From positions 1-36,150 of the forward strand of contig JAFDCJ010000029.1 in NCBI GenBank assembly GCA_019312835.1: a stretch of 36,150 nucleotides of DNA, read 5' to 3'. A program made the translations under genes and the position numbers. Below are positions 6,581 to 15,729 of this stretch, in pieces; within the stretch, counting starts at the first letter, position 1, and each line of letters starts with the position of its first letter. Origin of the DNA: Deltaproteobacteria bacterium (GTDB taxonomy: Bacteria > Desulfobacterota > Desulfobacteria > Desulfobacterales > JAFDCJ01). Below the pieces are notes generated by a model, which saw only the letters and a program-made list of their open reading frames with translations, did not search any database and was not told where the DNA came from.

Positions 6581-7666
6581 ATGTCCAGTACTCTGGGAAA
6601 TCTTTTCAAGGTAACAACTTTCGGGGAGTCACACGGTAAAGGTGTCGGTGCCATTGTCGATGGATGTCCGCCCGGTTTGGCCCTTGGCGAAGGAGACATT
6701 CAGCCCCAGCTCGACCGCCGTCGGCCCGGCCAGACGCACTTGACGACGGACAGGGAAGAGACCGACCGGGTGACCATTTTGTCCGGAGTTGAAAACGGCC
6801 GCGCCCTGGGCACACCCATCGGCATGTCGGTGGCCAACAAAGATCAACGACCGGGCGATTATGCCGACATGCGTTCCGTTCCGCGTCCATCCCATGCCGA
6901 CTATACCTACCAGATGAAATACGGTATCCGCACATCCAGCGGGGGCGGCAGATCGAGCGCCAGGGAAACCATCGGCCGCGTTGCCGCCGGTGCAATCGCC
7001 GAAAAATTCCTACACGAAGATTATGGCATCGAGATCGTTGCCTGGGTGAGCTCGGTGAGCACAATTACAGCGGACGAAGTCGATGAAAACCGCATTACGC
7101 GGGCAGAGGTGGATCAAACCGCGGTGCGTTGCCCGTCGGGGCCTAAAGCCGACGAAATGATTCGTGCGATCATGGCGGCCAAAGATGATAAAGATTCGTT
7201 GGGGGGGATTATATCGTGTGTTTGCCGCCATGTCCCCGCCGGTCTGGGTGAGCCCGTGTTCGACAAGATGGAAGCCTGTCTGGCCCATGCCATGCTGTCG
7301 ATTCCAGCCACCAAGGGGTTTGAAATCGGCTCCGGTTTCGAGGGTACCCGCATGTCCGGTTCGCGGCACAACGATCCCTTCATAAAAAAAGAAGACCGAT
7401 TGGGTACGGTTACCAACTACAGCGGCGGCGTTCAGGGCGGTATCAGCAATGGGGAGCCCATCATTTTCCGGGTGGCCTTCAAACCGCCCGCGACCATTGG
7501 TAAGTCGCAAAATACAGCTGATTTTAACGGCAATCATATGGTCCTGGAGGCCAAAGGCCGCCATGACCCCTGTGTGGTTCCAAGGGCCGTGCCGATTGTC
7601 GAGAGCATGGCCGCCCTGGTCATCGCGGATCTGGCCCTGCAACAACGCGCGCGTAAACACTACTAG
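6581..7666 (+). CDS. aroC: Chorismate synthase
   Basis: AroC uses reduced FMN to eliminate phosphate from EPSP and form chorismate. The 361-residue protein carries [18 protein letters not shown] at the N-terminus, the RRRPGQ motif, the [17 protein letters not shown]-binding segment and the C-terminal [19 protein letters not shown] 6581 is preceded by AGGGGAG 10 nt upstream; an in-frame TTG at 6557 is less likely. The TAG stop overlaps the first bases of the MITE-like element at 7665. Confidence 0.97.
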   Translation: MSSTLGNLFKVTTFGESHGKGVGAIVDGCPPGLALGEGDIQPQLDRRRPGQTHLTTDREETDRVTILSGVENGRALGTPIGMSVANKDQRPGDYADMRSVPRPSHADYTYQMKYGIRTSSGGGRSSARETIGRVAAGAIAEKFLHEDYGIEIVAWVSSVSTITADEVDENRITRAEVDQTAVRCPSGPKADEMIRAIMAAKDDKDSLGGIISCVCRHVPAGLGEPVFDKMEACLAHAMLSIPATKGFEIGSGFEGTRMSGSRHNDPFIKKEDRLGTVTNYSGGVQGGISNGEPIIFRVAFKPPATIGKSQNTADFNGNHMVLEAKGRHDPCVVPRAVPIVESMAALVIADLALQQRARKHY

Positions 7667-7855
7667 CTATCGCAAAAAATGGATTTTGGTTCCAAATTGC
7701 GGCGGCCGCGGGGTTTGAAGCGAAGGAATACTATAGTATTTCGAGGATTTAAGGCCCTCTTTTTAAACAAAAATCGATGGGTCATCCAGCTAAGCTGGGA
7801 ACCGAGCGGCAATCCCGCCAAAGGCGGGAGGCCAAAAGACTTTTTTGAGATAGCT
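7665..7855. mobile_element. MITE-like element, 191 bp, with 15-bp terminal inverted repeats
   Basis: AGCTATCGCAAAAAA (7665-7679) and TTTTTTGAGATAGCT (7841-7855) are inverted repeats with one mismatch. They enclose noncoding sequence with internal palindromes CCAGCTAAGCTGG (about 7786-7798) and TCCCGCC-AAA-GGCGGGA (7813-7829). There is no transposase or believable reading frame. It fills the gap between aroC and tyrA and takes part in the aroC stop codon. A target duplication is not clear. Confidence 0.65.
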
Positions 7856-7877
7856 TCTAACAGAACATAGAGGCTCT

Positions 7878-8615
7878 ATGATTGGAATTATTGGATTCGG
7901 TCGTTTCGGAAAACTGGTGTCACATTATCTATCCCCGGATCTCGATGTGTTTGTCTACAATCGATCCGACAAATCATCGGAGATTGCCAGGACAGGTGCC
8001 CATCCCGCATCCCTGGAGATAGTTTGCCGGCAGGATATTGTCATACCCTGTGTCCCGATTTCAAAATTTAAAGAGAATCTGCAAACCATCGCTCCGTTGC
8101 TCAAGCCCGGTGCTCTTGTGATCGATGTTTGTTCGGTGAAAGAATATCCCGTCCAATGGATGACCGCGGTACTGCCGGAATCAGTGGGTATTCTGGCAAC
8201 CCATCCCATGTTCGGTCCTGACAGTGCCGCCGATTCGCTGAAGGATAGGAAAATTTGTCTCTGCCGGGTGCGGGTGGCCGACAAGCCGTACAATAAGATC
8301 AAAAACTATCTGATTTCCAAAGGATTGATCGTCATCGAAGCAACTCCCCGGCAGCACGACGAGCAAATTGCCACGAGTCTTTCCCTGACCCATATGATCG
8401 GAAGAACCTTATCCAAATGTGAAGCCATACCGCTGGACATCGACACCGAAGGGTATAAACGGCTGTTGCATATTCTGGAAGTCGTCGAACGGGACACGTG
8501 GCAGCTGTTTCTGGATATGCACCGTTATAATCCCTATGCCAGAGAAAAACGGCTGACGTTCATGAAGGTGATGAACGACATCAACACCCAACTCGAGGCG
8601 CAGGAGGAATTGTAA
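7878..8615 (+). CDS. tyrA: Prephenate dehydrogenase (TyrA family)
   Basis: A 245-residue NAD(P)-dependent enzyme of tyrosine synthesis that oxidatively decarboxylates prephenate. It begins with the Rossmann motif GIIGFGRFGK. It continues with IDVCSVKEYP, the substrate-site segment ATHPMFGPDS, and a helical C-terminal half containing HDEQIATSLSLTH. No chorismate mutase or ACT domain is attached, but a mutase is fused to aroE earlier in the operon, so chorismate to 4-hydroxyphenylpyruvate is covered. It is the last gene of the operon, 211 nt beyond aroC and separated by the MITE-like element. An arogenate-specific activity cannot be excluded. Confidence 0.88.
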   Translation: MIGIIGFGRFGKLVSHYLSPDLDVFVYNRSDKSSEIARTGAHPASLEIVCRQDIVIPCVPISKFKENLQTIAPLLKPGALVIDVCSVKEYPVQWMTAVLPESVGILATHPMFGPDSAADSLKDRKICLCRVRVADKPYNKIKNYLISKGLIVIEATPRQHDEQIATSLSLTHMIGRTLSKCEAIPLDIDTEGYKRLLHILEVVERDTWQLFLDMHRYNPYAREKRLTFMKVMNDINTQLEAQEEL

Positions 8616-8839
8616 TCAGGGCCAATTAAAATTGAAAGCGGGGCTGGGGAGCGCAAACCGTCGCAAAATCGGGCGAGTAGAAAAAGAATCTGGTACAAGC
8701 GCGTGTCTTTTTGCGCATCTCCCTGATGGCCAACATTGCAGCAGCCGGGATTTCAGGATTTTGTGCCCGTGGTGGTCCGCTGGGACCGGCGGGGCCGGCT
8801 GAATTCATCGCGCAAACTCAAAGGCCGACGCGCCGGAAT

Positions 8840-9298
8840 TCAGTGATGCGGCACATATTGCAAATGGATTGCAAAATCAAGTGCAGTTGCAAAAAAGCCG
8901 GCAATCGCCGGTGTGAGAATCCAGGCGATGATTATGTTTACAAGCGTACGGGCCCTTACGGTGTTAATCCCGTTGACGATACCCACACCTAAAACCGCCC
9001 CTATCACTGCCTGGGAAGTAGAAACCGGAAGCCCCAGAAGCGTTATTATGGTGACAGTGGTGGCCGCTGCAACAGAGGAAACGATGGCTTGTTCAAGGGT
9101 AAACTGAGTTAACCCTTTGAGGGTTTCAATTCCTGCCTGGCCTTGCAAAAGGGCGCCTATGAGAACGAAGACAGATGCCAAAATGGCAGCCGTCCAGAAC
9201 TTTAGCATTTTCGAGGCAACCGCCGAACCAAAGACATTGGACGCATCATTTGCGCCCAGGGACCAGCCCAGAAAAACGCCGTCCAATAAAGAAATCAT
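8840..9298 (-). CDS. Half-length PiT-family inorganic phosphate permease
   Basis: The 152 residues match the N-terminal half of PiT permeases. GANDASN (15-21) is the family signature, followed by about four hydrophobic segments, the LPVSTSQAVIGAVLGVG motif and a last ILTPAIAGFFA segment. Full PiT proteins are roughly twice as long and repeat the signature. Here a stop follows after PHH, and no second half is recognisable in the 224 bp beyond. It may be a truncated relic or a half-size subunit acting as a dimer. It overlaps the upstream DUF47 fragment as TAATG, the order seen in intact DUF47-PiT operons. Confidence 0.75.
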   Translation of the reverse strand: MISLLDGVFLGWSLGANDASNVFGSAVASKMLKFWTAAILASVFVLIGALLQGQAGIETLKGLTQFTLEQAIVSSVAAATTVTIITLLGLPVSTSQAVIGAVLGVGIVNGINTVRARTLVNIIIAWILTPAIAGFFATALDFAIHLQYVPHH

Positions 9299-9498
9299 TA
9301 CACATGCCTCTTCATACTAATAATGTTGATTCGTTTTGAGAAACGGTCGGCTTGATCCGAAATCTCGCCCATATGAATTATCATTTCTTTTAGTTGCAGT
9401 TTCTGGAATGGATCGATATCAGAATCAAAAATTTTGGTAATGATCCGACGTTCGATGCGGTCACAACGGCTTTCATTATGATCAACTTTAGCGACCAA
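9298..9498 (-). pseudogene. C-terminal fragment of a DUF47 (PhoU-like) phosphate transport regulator
   Basis: The 66 residues correspond to the C-terminal helices of DUF47/TIGR00153 proteins: DRIERRI, DPFQKLQLKEMI, MGEISDQADRFSKRINI. Intact members have about 200 residues. The frame is closed by a stop three codons upstream of the TTG at 9498, and no N-terminal part is recognisable in the 290 bp further upstream. Its stop overlaps the start of the half PiT gene. A broken gene is the simplest reading. Confidence 0.65.
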
Positions 9499-9791
9499 AT
9501 GACCTCAACTCTCCACTTTTCTTAAACAGAGCGGACGCCTGTTTAAACACAAGGATGATTTTTAAACCCAAAACTAAAATCTTATCGGGGTATGGTAAAG
9601 AATACAAAAGGATGGAGGCCAAATTACCTGGGGGGGCTATGCTCGTGGCAAAGCAGGTGTTTTTTGCGGAGTGAGTCGTGGAACTGGTCTATGTCAATAT
9701 CGAATGTTTCAGTCATGATTGCACGCTAAAACGAATTTTTATAAATTTCAAGCCTTATCGTTAAAACACGATTTGCTTTCGCCTTTCAATT

Positions 9792-10367
9792 TCATTTGAT
9801 CCATTCAATTCTATTTCCTTTTAACGGCACCCTGGCCTCAACGGCGGCTTCGTCTCGGTGCACGATTACCTTCGCCGCTATTTCAGTCATATTGTATAAT
9901 TCATCTTTGAGATCTGTTGGGCCGCTATTTTTGGCGTCATCCGCGTGGCTGAAACAATTTTCAAGGGCAGTATAGCCGGAGTCGATCTCTCCGGTAGTCG
10001 GATTTAGGTTTAAATCCTGCCTGATCCTAAGGATGTCTTGTTGAACCAACCTTCTGAGATCTTCTTTGGTTCTGTTCTTTTCGCCGCGTGACATCCGATT
10101 GATTCTCACCACACGAATCAGGATTTTATTCCTTTCCCGGTCATAGGAAACATCGAGTGTGCCGGGTTGATTTTTTTGCAATAAATTTTCCAAACGAACG
10201 ATCCCCAAATCGAACAGGGTTGCCGGTTCACGCATTAATTTCCGAACCGTCTGGCTCGATTCGGCCTGTGTGATCCCCTCCAAACAAAAAAAAATAAGTG
10301 AAAAAAATATGACGACGGCAATGATCCGATTGCGTGGCGCCCGCAACCATCGCGTTTCTGTGTTCAT
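9792..10367 (-). CDS. Hypothetical exported protein
   Basis: A 191-residue protein that I do not recognise. Residues 1-36 form a signal peptide: basic MNTETRWLRAPRNR, hydrophobic core IIAVVIFFSLIFFCL, likely cleavage after ITQA. The mature part is charged, with a central Arg/Lys-rich helix (RINRMSRGEKNRTKEDLRRL) and no Cys clusters or domains I can name. GGGGAGG lies 8 nt before the ATG, so it is a well-supported gene. Periplasmic location is inferred from the signal peptide. Confidence 0.75.
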   Translation of the reverse strand: MNTETRWLRAPRNRIIAVVIFFSLIFFCLEGITQAESSQTVRKLMREPATLFDLGIVRLENLLQKNQPGTLDVSYDRERNKILIRVVRINRMSRGEKNRTKEDLRRLVQQDILRIRQDLNLNPTTGEIDSGYTALENCFSHADDAKNSGPTDLKDELYNMTEIAAKVIVHRDEAAVEARVPLKGNRIEWIK

Positions 10368-10510
10368 CTGGATACCTCCCCAGTTAGGCCGTTACACGCC
10401 CTGAAACCATTTGTAAAAATTTCGAAGTTAATAATAAGATCCTGAAATAACATTGCTTATCGTTTTATACAAAGATAATGGACCCCGTTCATTTTGGCAA
10501 CCCATTATTA

Positions 10511-10545
10511 CAAAAAAAGCCCGGTTTCAACTTTGAAACCGGGCT
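10511..10545 (-). terminator. Terminator of tRNA-Pro
   Basis: A 13-bp perfect stem (10518-10530 with 10533-10545; AGCCCGGTTTCAA) is followed on the minus strand by a run of seven T. It begins 18 nt after the tRNA 3' end. Confidence 0.92.
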
Positions 10546-10562
10546 AAGTGCTTGATTTAATT

Positions 10563-10639
10563 TGGTCGGGACGAGAGGATTTGAACCTCCGACCCCAGCG
10601 TCCCGAACGCTGTGCTCTACCAGACTGAGCCACGTCCCG
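10563..10639 (-). tRNA. tRNA-Pro (CGG)
   Basis: A 77-nt cloverleaf including an encoded CCA. The acceptor stem CGGGACG pairs with CGTCCCG, the anticodon stem CAGCG pairs with CGCTG around TTCGGGA (anticodon CGG), and the T-arm holds GGTTCAAATCC. Confidence 0.97.
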
Positions 10640-10649
10640 ACAAACTCTC

Positions 10650-10678
10650 TAAATAGGTCAAAGTCTATGAATTGTCAA
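10650..10678 (-). promoter_or_regulatory. Promoter of tRNA-Pro
   Basis: On the minus strand TTGACA (10678-10673), a 17-nt spacer and TATTTA (10655-10650) end 11 nt before the tRNA 5' end. Confidence 0.75.
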
Positions 10679-10710
10679 CCGATAAAAACTGTTTATTGCG
10701 TTGATCAAGC

Positions 10711-10850
10711 TGATTGAGTTGACTGGATTAATGCCCCTACAGCGTGATGCGGGAATAACGTTTCAGGTCCGGCAATACAATCGGAGTTCACGTGATTTTC
10801 TGAATTGCGGCAAAGTCCGCATATCAGGAATCAACCATTCAACTCAATCA
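10711..10850. repeat. 140-bp inverted repeat (TGATTGAGTTGA family)
   Basis: TGATTGAGTTGACTGG (10711-10726) and CCATTCAACTCAATCA (10835-10850) are complementary at 15 of 16 positions. It lies between purA and tRNA-Pro and has no reading frame of its own. Confidence 0.75.
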
Positions 10851-10861
10851 TCTAACCAACC

Positions 10862-12182
<1,321 letters not shown>

Positions 12183-12247
12183 TTAGTTAGATATATGGAT
12201 AATTAAGTGCGAATAATTGCTAAGCTTAGATTCAAATCGCCTGGATG

Positions 12248-12446
12248 AAAATGCCTAAAATGATCAAAAATGCCTAAAGTGCCTAAAATTGTGGTGTCGC
12301 CTCGCTCCGTTTTACGTTCAAAAGCTGTGGTGCATCAATAATCAGTTAGATAGTTCTGGGACAAATCTTGCTATTTGCTCATAATAAAATCGATAGGATG
12401 CCTTAATTTTTGGCAATTTAGGCATTTTACGACTTTAGGCATTTTC
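12248..12446. repeat. 200-bp inverted repeat (TGCCTAAA family) entering the tadA 3' end
   Basis: The left arm has AATGCCTAAA units at about 12249, 12269 and 12279 (AAATGCCTAAAGTGCCTAAA). The right arm (about 12412-12446) has AATTTAGGCATTTT and CTTTAGGCATTTTCC. The last five tadA codons and stop (12427-12444) are formed by the right arm. A related piece lies at 23311-23350. Confidence 0.72.
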
Positions 12447-12900
12447 CTCGTTTAGCGCGGAAAAAAGCCTGCATTAAGCCGCGACATTCCGCCTCGCACA
12501 CACCGCTGATGATTCCGACGCGGTGGTTCAAGCGATCATCCTCAGCAAAATTGTACAATGAACCGGCGGCACCCCATTTGGGATCGTCCGCACCGAAAAC
12601 GACGCCTGAAATCCTGGCGTGAACGATCGCCCCCATACACATGATGCAGGGCTCAACGGTAACATAGAGTGTTGTATTTAACAATCTGTAATTGTTAATT
12701 TTTAATGCGGCTTCGCGCAGTGCCAGTATTTCAGCGTGGGCGGTGGGGTCCGCCAAGTCGATCGTTCGGTTGTGCGCAGAAGACAATACCGTCCCGTCTT
12801 CAGCGACGAGTATTGCACCTATCGGAACTTCACCCGTTTGTCCAGCTTTTTGTGCTTCGACCAGCGCGAGTCGCATAAATTTTTCATGGGATGCGTTCAT
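12427..12900 (-). CDS. tadA: tRNA-specific adenosine deaminase
   Basis: TadA deaminates A34 to inosine in tRNA-Arg(ACG), allowing it to read CGU, CGC and CGA. The 157-residue protein has the zinc and catalytic residues H55 and E57 (PTAHAE) and C85 and C88 (EPCIMC). GADDPKWGAAGSLYNF and the C-terminal FFRAKR also fit the family. ATG 12900 gives the usual N-terminus. The last residues (KCLKS) are encoded by a repeat-element arm and are probably not ancestral. Its substrate tRNA gene lies 238 bp away on the opposite strand. Confidence 0.95.
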   Translation of the reverse strand: MNASHEKFMRLALVEAQKAGQTGEVPIGAILVAEDGTVLSSAHNRTIDLADPTAHAEILALREAALKINNYRLLNTTLYVTVEPCIMCMGAIVHARISGVVFGADDPKWGAAGSLYNFAEDDRLNHRVGIISGVCEAECRGLMQAFFRAKRGKCLKS

Positions 12901-13082
12901 GGTATTCCGAAACCTATGTCTGTTTGCCGCCGCTAAACGAATGCCTGCCGTTGTTGTTGGCAGGAAGATTCGATCGATCCTCGATTCTCGATGACATTCT
13001 GACTGTATGTGATGTGCTGAACATCAATTATCAAGTTATCAAGTACCCGGCATCGACAACCAATTATCAGGAAACAAAGGCA

Positions 13083-13111
13083 TTGACAACCACAGCACTT
13101 TAGCTTATGTA
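13083..13111 (+). promoter_or_regulatory. Promoter of tRNA-Arg
   Basis: TTGACA (13083-13088), a 17-nt spacer and TATGTA (13106-13111) lie 26 nt before the tRNA. Confidence 0.75.
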
Positions 13112-13137
13112 CCACGTAAAATTCAAATGTTTTCAAT

Positions 13138-13215
13138 GCGCCAGTAGCTCAGCCCGGATAGAGCGCCGGACTACGAATCCGTAGGCCGCAGGTTCAAATC
13201 CTGCCTGGCGCACCA
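13138..13215 (+). tRNA. tRNA-Arg (ACG)
   Basis: A 78-nt cloverleaf with encoded CCA. The acceptor GCGCCAG pairs with CTGGCGC, the anticodon loop is CTACGAA (anticodon ACG) and the T-arm has GGTTCAAATCC. The outermost pair of the anticodon stem is a C-T mismatch. A34 is the substrate of TadA, encoded nearby at 12427-12900. Confidence 0.96.
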
Positions 13216-13226
13216 GTTAAGTCTCA

Positions 13227-13257
13227 GGGGAAACGTCATGCACTTTCCCCTTTTTTT
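13227..13257 (+). terminator. Terminator of tRNA-Arg
   Basis: GGGGAAA (13227-13233) pairs with TTTCCCC (13244-13250), followed by seven T. Confidence 0.85.
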
Positions 13258-13486
13258 GTGTCGGCAGAGCAGGTGGATTGGTGGATTTCGTCCATTCCCA
13301 CAACAACCCATTGGCTTGATCCCAACGCCGGGAATTCCCTCATCAACCTCTGCTGCAAAACGATTGGCATCCCCTTTAAATCCCAAAGAACACCAACCGC
13401 TGCCATTTGAGATTGCCGATGCCGCCGACCAGGCGTTGTCCAGTCCGGTCGGCAACGGATGGCCTATCTCATACGGGGTGAACAAT

Positions 13487-13597
13487 TGGATCCATATATC
13501 CCGAACAGAACGAAAAATGGATCCAAAATGACTAAAATTATATTGACAAATGCTATATTTCGGATAATAAACCAAAAATAGATTCGTTTTGGATCCA
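13487..13597. promoter_or_regulatory. Three TGGATCCA operators, probably for the GntR/FCD regulator
   Basis: The 8-bp palindrome TGGATCCA occurs at 13487-13494, 13518-13525 and 13590-13597. The last sits inside a perfect 14-bp palindrome, TTTTGGATCCAAAA (13587-13600). Spacings of 31 and 72 bp are close to 3 and 7 helical turns. The second and third sites bracket the promoter. FCD-type GntR proteins bind short AT-flanked palindromes of this kind; the assignment to the gene at 17762 is inferred. The remaining sequence between 13258 and 13486 shows nothing I can identify. Confidence 0.68.
13543..13568 (+). promoter_or_regulatory. Candidate promoter of the isomerase-TRAP operon
   Basis: TTGACA (13543-13548) is followed by GATAAT (13563-13568) with a short 14-nt spacer; AATAAA at 13566-13571 would give 17 nt. 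It lies between two TGGATCCA sites. Confidence 0.5.
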
Positions 13598-13690
13598 AAA
13601 ATCCGGTCTCAGTGTAAGACTGAATCCAATCTGCAAAACTCAACCCAGCCCGAATTGCTTTCTGTTTACTTAAATTATAGGAGTCAGAAT

Positions 13691-14503
13691 ATGAAGCTAT
13701 GTTTTAACACCGGTCCTGAGCCTGTTGAGAACTACTTTTCTTTTGCCCATGAAAAAGGTTTTAAGTGGGTTGAACTGAGCTGCAACAGTCCCCTTAACTT
13801 TTTGGATAAGTTCGATGATAAGCGGATTTCAAAAATCCGTGAAATGAAAGACCAGTATGGCCTCAGATACGGCCTGCACACACCTTCCTATGTCAATACG
13901 GCCGAGATAGAACCCACCGTACGGCCGGCCGTATGCCAGCATTTAATTGACTATGTGGAACTATCCCGAAGGCTGAAGGCTGAATACCTTGTTTTGCACT
14001 TCGGCTACCATTTCAGCCTGCATTTGGACGAGGTGTTTCGCTGTTTAATCGAAACCTATAAACCGGTGGTCGAGCTCGCCGAGAAATACGAGATACCGAT
14101 CGGTATTGAGAATATGAACCAGGTACATGAAGACTGCGAAATTGTCTATCTGGGGGTGCATATCGAAGAACTGGAACGTGTTTTTGATGCCATTCCCTCA
14201 AAGTACCTGGGACTCACGCTGGATGTCGCCCACGCCGCCCTGCTTCCCGGAGGCAACCAGGCTTTTATAGACAAATTTCCGGATCGTATTGTCAGTACGC
14301 ACGTCAGCGATAATGATCTTTATCTGGACCGCCACCTGCCCGTCGGTGAGGGCAAGATCGATTTTTCCAGCGTGTTGCGGCAATTGAATGAGGTGGGGTT
14401 TCACGGCGCACTGAACATGGAGCTGAAAACAAATCAAGACCGCCTGCTGAGTGCCGAAAGAATTATGTTAATCTTAAATGAATTGGGCATTCAATACGAG
14501 TGA
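13691..14503 (+). CDS. Sugar phosphate isomerase/epimerase-like TIM-barrel protein
   Basis: This 270-residue protein belongs to the xylose isomerase-like / AP endonuclease 2 superfamily of metal-dependent TIM barrels. Likely metal ligands are the Glu in PIGIENM, the Asp and His in LTLDVAHAALL, the His in STHVSDND and the Glu in LNMELK. ATG 13691 has TAGGAG 8 nt upstream; an upstream in-frame extension would run through the operators. It heads an operon with a TRAP transporter and a GntR regulator, so it probably isomerises or epimerises the imported compound or a derivative. The substrate cannot be read from sequence; a cleavage or dehydratase activity is possible in this superfamily. Confidence 0.82.
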   Translation: MKLCFNTGPEPVENYFSFAHEKGFKWVELSCNSPLNFLDKFDDKRISKIREMKDQYGLRYGLHTPSYVNTAEIEPTVRPAVCQHLIDYVELSRRLKAEYLVLHFGYHFSLHLDEVFRCLIETYKPVVELAEKYEIPIGIENMNQVHEDCEIVYLGVHIEELERVFDAIPSKYLGLTLDVAHAALLPGGNQAFIDKFPDRIVSTHVSDNDLYLDRHLPVGEGKIDFSSVLRQLNEVGFHGALNMELKTNQDRLLSAERIMLILNELGIQYE

Positions 14504-14626
14504 ACCTGGCTTCTTTTCCTCACAAAGCCCTGTTTGGTAAATGGTTTCCAACCCAGTTTACCGGGAATGCGCATATCCATGAGGCCTCCCGGTGACATAA
14601 CCTTTAAATTAAAAGGAGGGCAAATT

Positions 14627-15631
14627 ATGAACCATTTTGCAAAGATTGGCGTGACAACAATACTTCTCCTCGGGATGATTTTCCTGGCTCCGGTGGATTC
14701 GCAGGCCGCTGACGGGTTCACCTTGAAAATCTCCGTTGAAAGTACACCCGGATCCGCTACCCAGTATATGTTAGCCTCGTTTCGGGATGCACTTGAAGCT
14801 GAATTTAAGGATCAGATCAAAGTCGACTATTATGACAGCGGTACCCTGGGTGATGAAATCGTCCACATGCAGCAGGTACGCACCGGCCAGCTGGATGTGG
14901 TGCCGATTGGCTCCGACGCCGTGCAACTGGACCCCAAATGGGCAGTTTTTGACATGATGTTTCTTTTTTCCAGTCGTGAAGTCGCCGGTGAATTATTGGA
15001 CGGAGACATTGGCCGGAAACTTGATGCATCGTTTCAGAAAAATGCCGGTTTGAAGGTGCTGGGTTTTGGCGAAATCGGATTCCGACAAATCACCAATAAC
15101 GTTCGTCCCATTGTCGTGCCCGCTGATTTGAAGGGATTGAAACTGAGAACACCCGGAAGCAAAACCCGCATTCTTTCCTTTAAAAGCTTTGGTGCCATCC
15201 CCATTTCCATGAACATTGGAGAGCTTTATCTGGCCATGCAACAGGGTGTGATCGACGGCCAGGAGAATCCGTTGGGTAACATCCGGGCGCATTCCTGGTA
15301 TGAAGTTCAAAAATACATTTCGCTGTCAAATCACGTGTATACGCCTGTAACCCTGAGCATGAATCTGAACCGGTGGAAATCTCTGTCATCTGAAGTCCAG
15401 CAAAGAATTTTGAAGGCTGCCAAAGTGGCTGTTGCAGCGAGTCGGAAATATGGCGCTGAAAATGACGCCAAGCTCGTGGCCGAAATCAAAGAGCTCGCCA
15501 AAGGTAAAACCGAGTTCAATGCAATAAATGTCAAGGAATTTCAAGTGGCCGCCAAACCCGTTTGGCAGGAAATAGCCAAGATTGCCGGAGAGGATTTCAC
15601 CAAAGAAGTCTTGACGGCCCTGGGCCAGTAG
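14627..15631 (+). CDS. dctP: TRAP transporter solute-binding protein (DctP family)
   Basis: A periplasmic binding protein that delivers an organic acid, typically a carboxylate or sugar acid, to the DctQM permease. The 334-residue protein starts with a clear signal peptide (hydrophobic VTTILLLGMIFLAPV, likely cleavage after SQA). GLKLRTPGS carries the Arg that normally clamps the substrate carboxylate, followed by GAIPISMNIGELYLAMQQGVIDGQENP. ATG 14627 is preceded by AAAGGAGGG, one of the best ribosome sites in the window. A stem-loop follows the gene, as often seen where the binding protein must outnumber the permease. Confidence 0.93.
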   Translation: MNHFAKIGVTTILLLGMIFLAPVDSQAADGFTLKISVESTPGSATQYMLASFRDALEAEFKDQIKVDYYDSGTLGDEIVHMQQVRTGQLDVVPIGSDAVQLDPKWAVFDMMFLFSSREVAGELLDGDIGRKLDASFQKNAGLKVLGFGEIGFRQITNNVRPIVVPADLKGLKLRTPGSKTRILSFKSFGAIPISMNIGELYLAMQQGVIDGQENPLGNIRAHSWYEVQKYISLSNHVYTPVTLSMNLNRWKSLSSEVQQRILKAAKVAVAASRKYGAENDAKLVAEIKELAKGKTEFNAINVKEFQVAAKPVWQEIAKIAGEDFTKEVLTALGQ

Positions 15632-15652
15632 GTCCACATTTTAGTTTTAAAT

Positions 15653-15685
15653 GGCCCCGAATGTGGAGCGATTCGCTTCGGGGCC
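15653..15685 (+). other. Intercistronic hairpin between dctP and dctQ
   Basis: GGCCCCGAA (15653-15661) pairs perfectly with TTCGGGGCC (15677-15685), with a small inner GCGA-TTCGC helix. There is no T-run. It probably stabilises the 3' end of the dctP message. Confidence 0.65.
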
Positions 15686-15729
15686 AGATTCAGCTCGAGT
15701 CGTTGAGCTTTTTTCACGGGGACGATGTC

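Noticed and set aside
8626-8839. Possible second half of the PiT permease
   Set aside because: No frame in this stretch shows membrane segments or a second GAND motif; only short frames of odd composition occur.
13171-13575. 134-codon frame on the minus strand ending inside tRNA-Arg
   Set aside because: Its C-terminus (ARQDLNLRPTDS) is the well-known antisense shadow of a tRNA gene, and the rest overlaps the tRNA terminator, operators and promoter.
13216-13690. Possible integrated element downstream of tRNA-Arg
   Set aside because: No integrase gene or second attachment-site copy is visible; the region is explained by a terminator, operators and a promoter.
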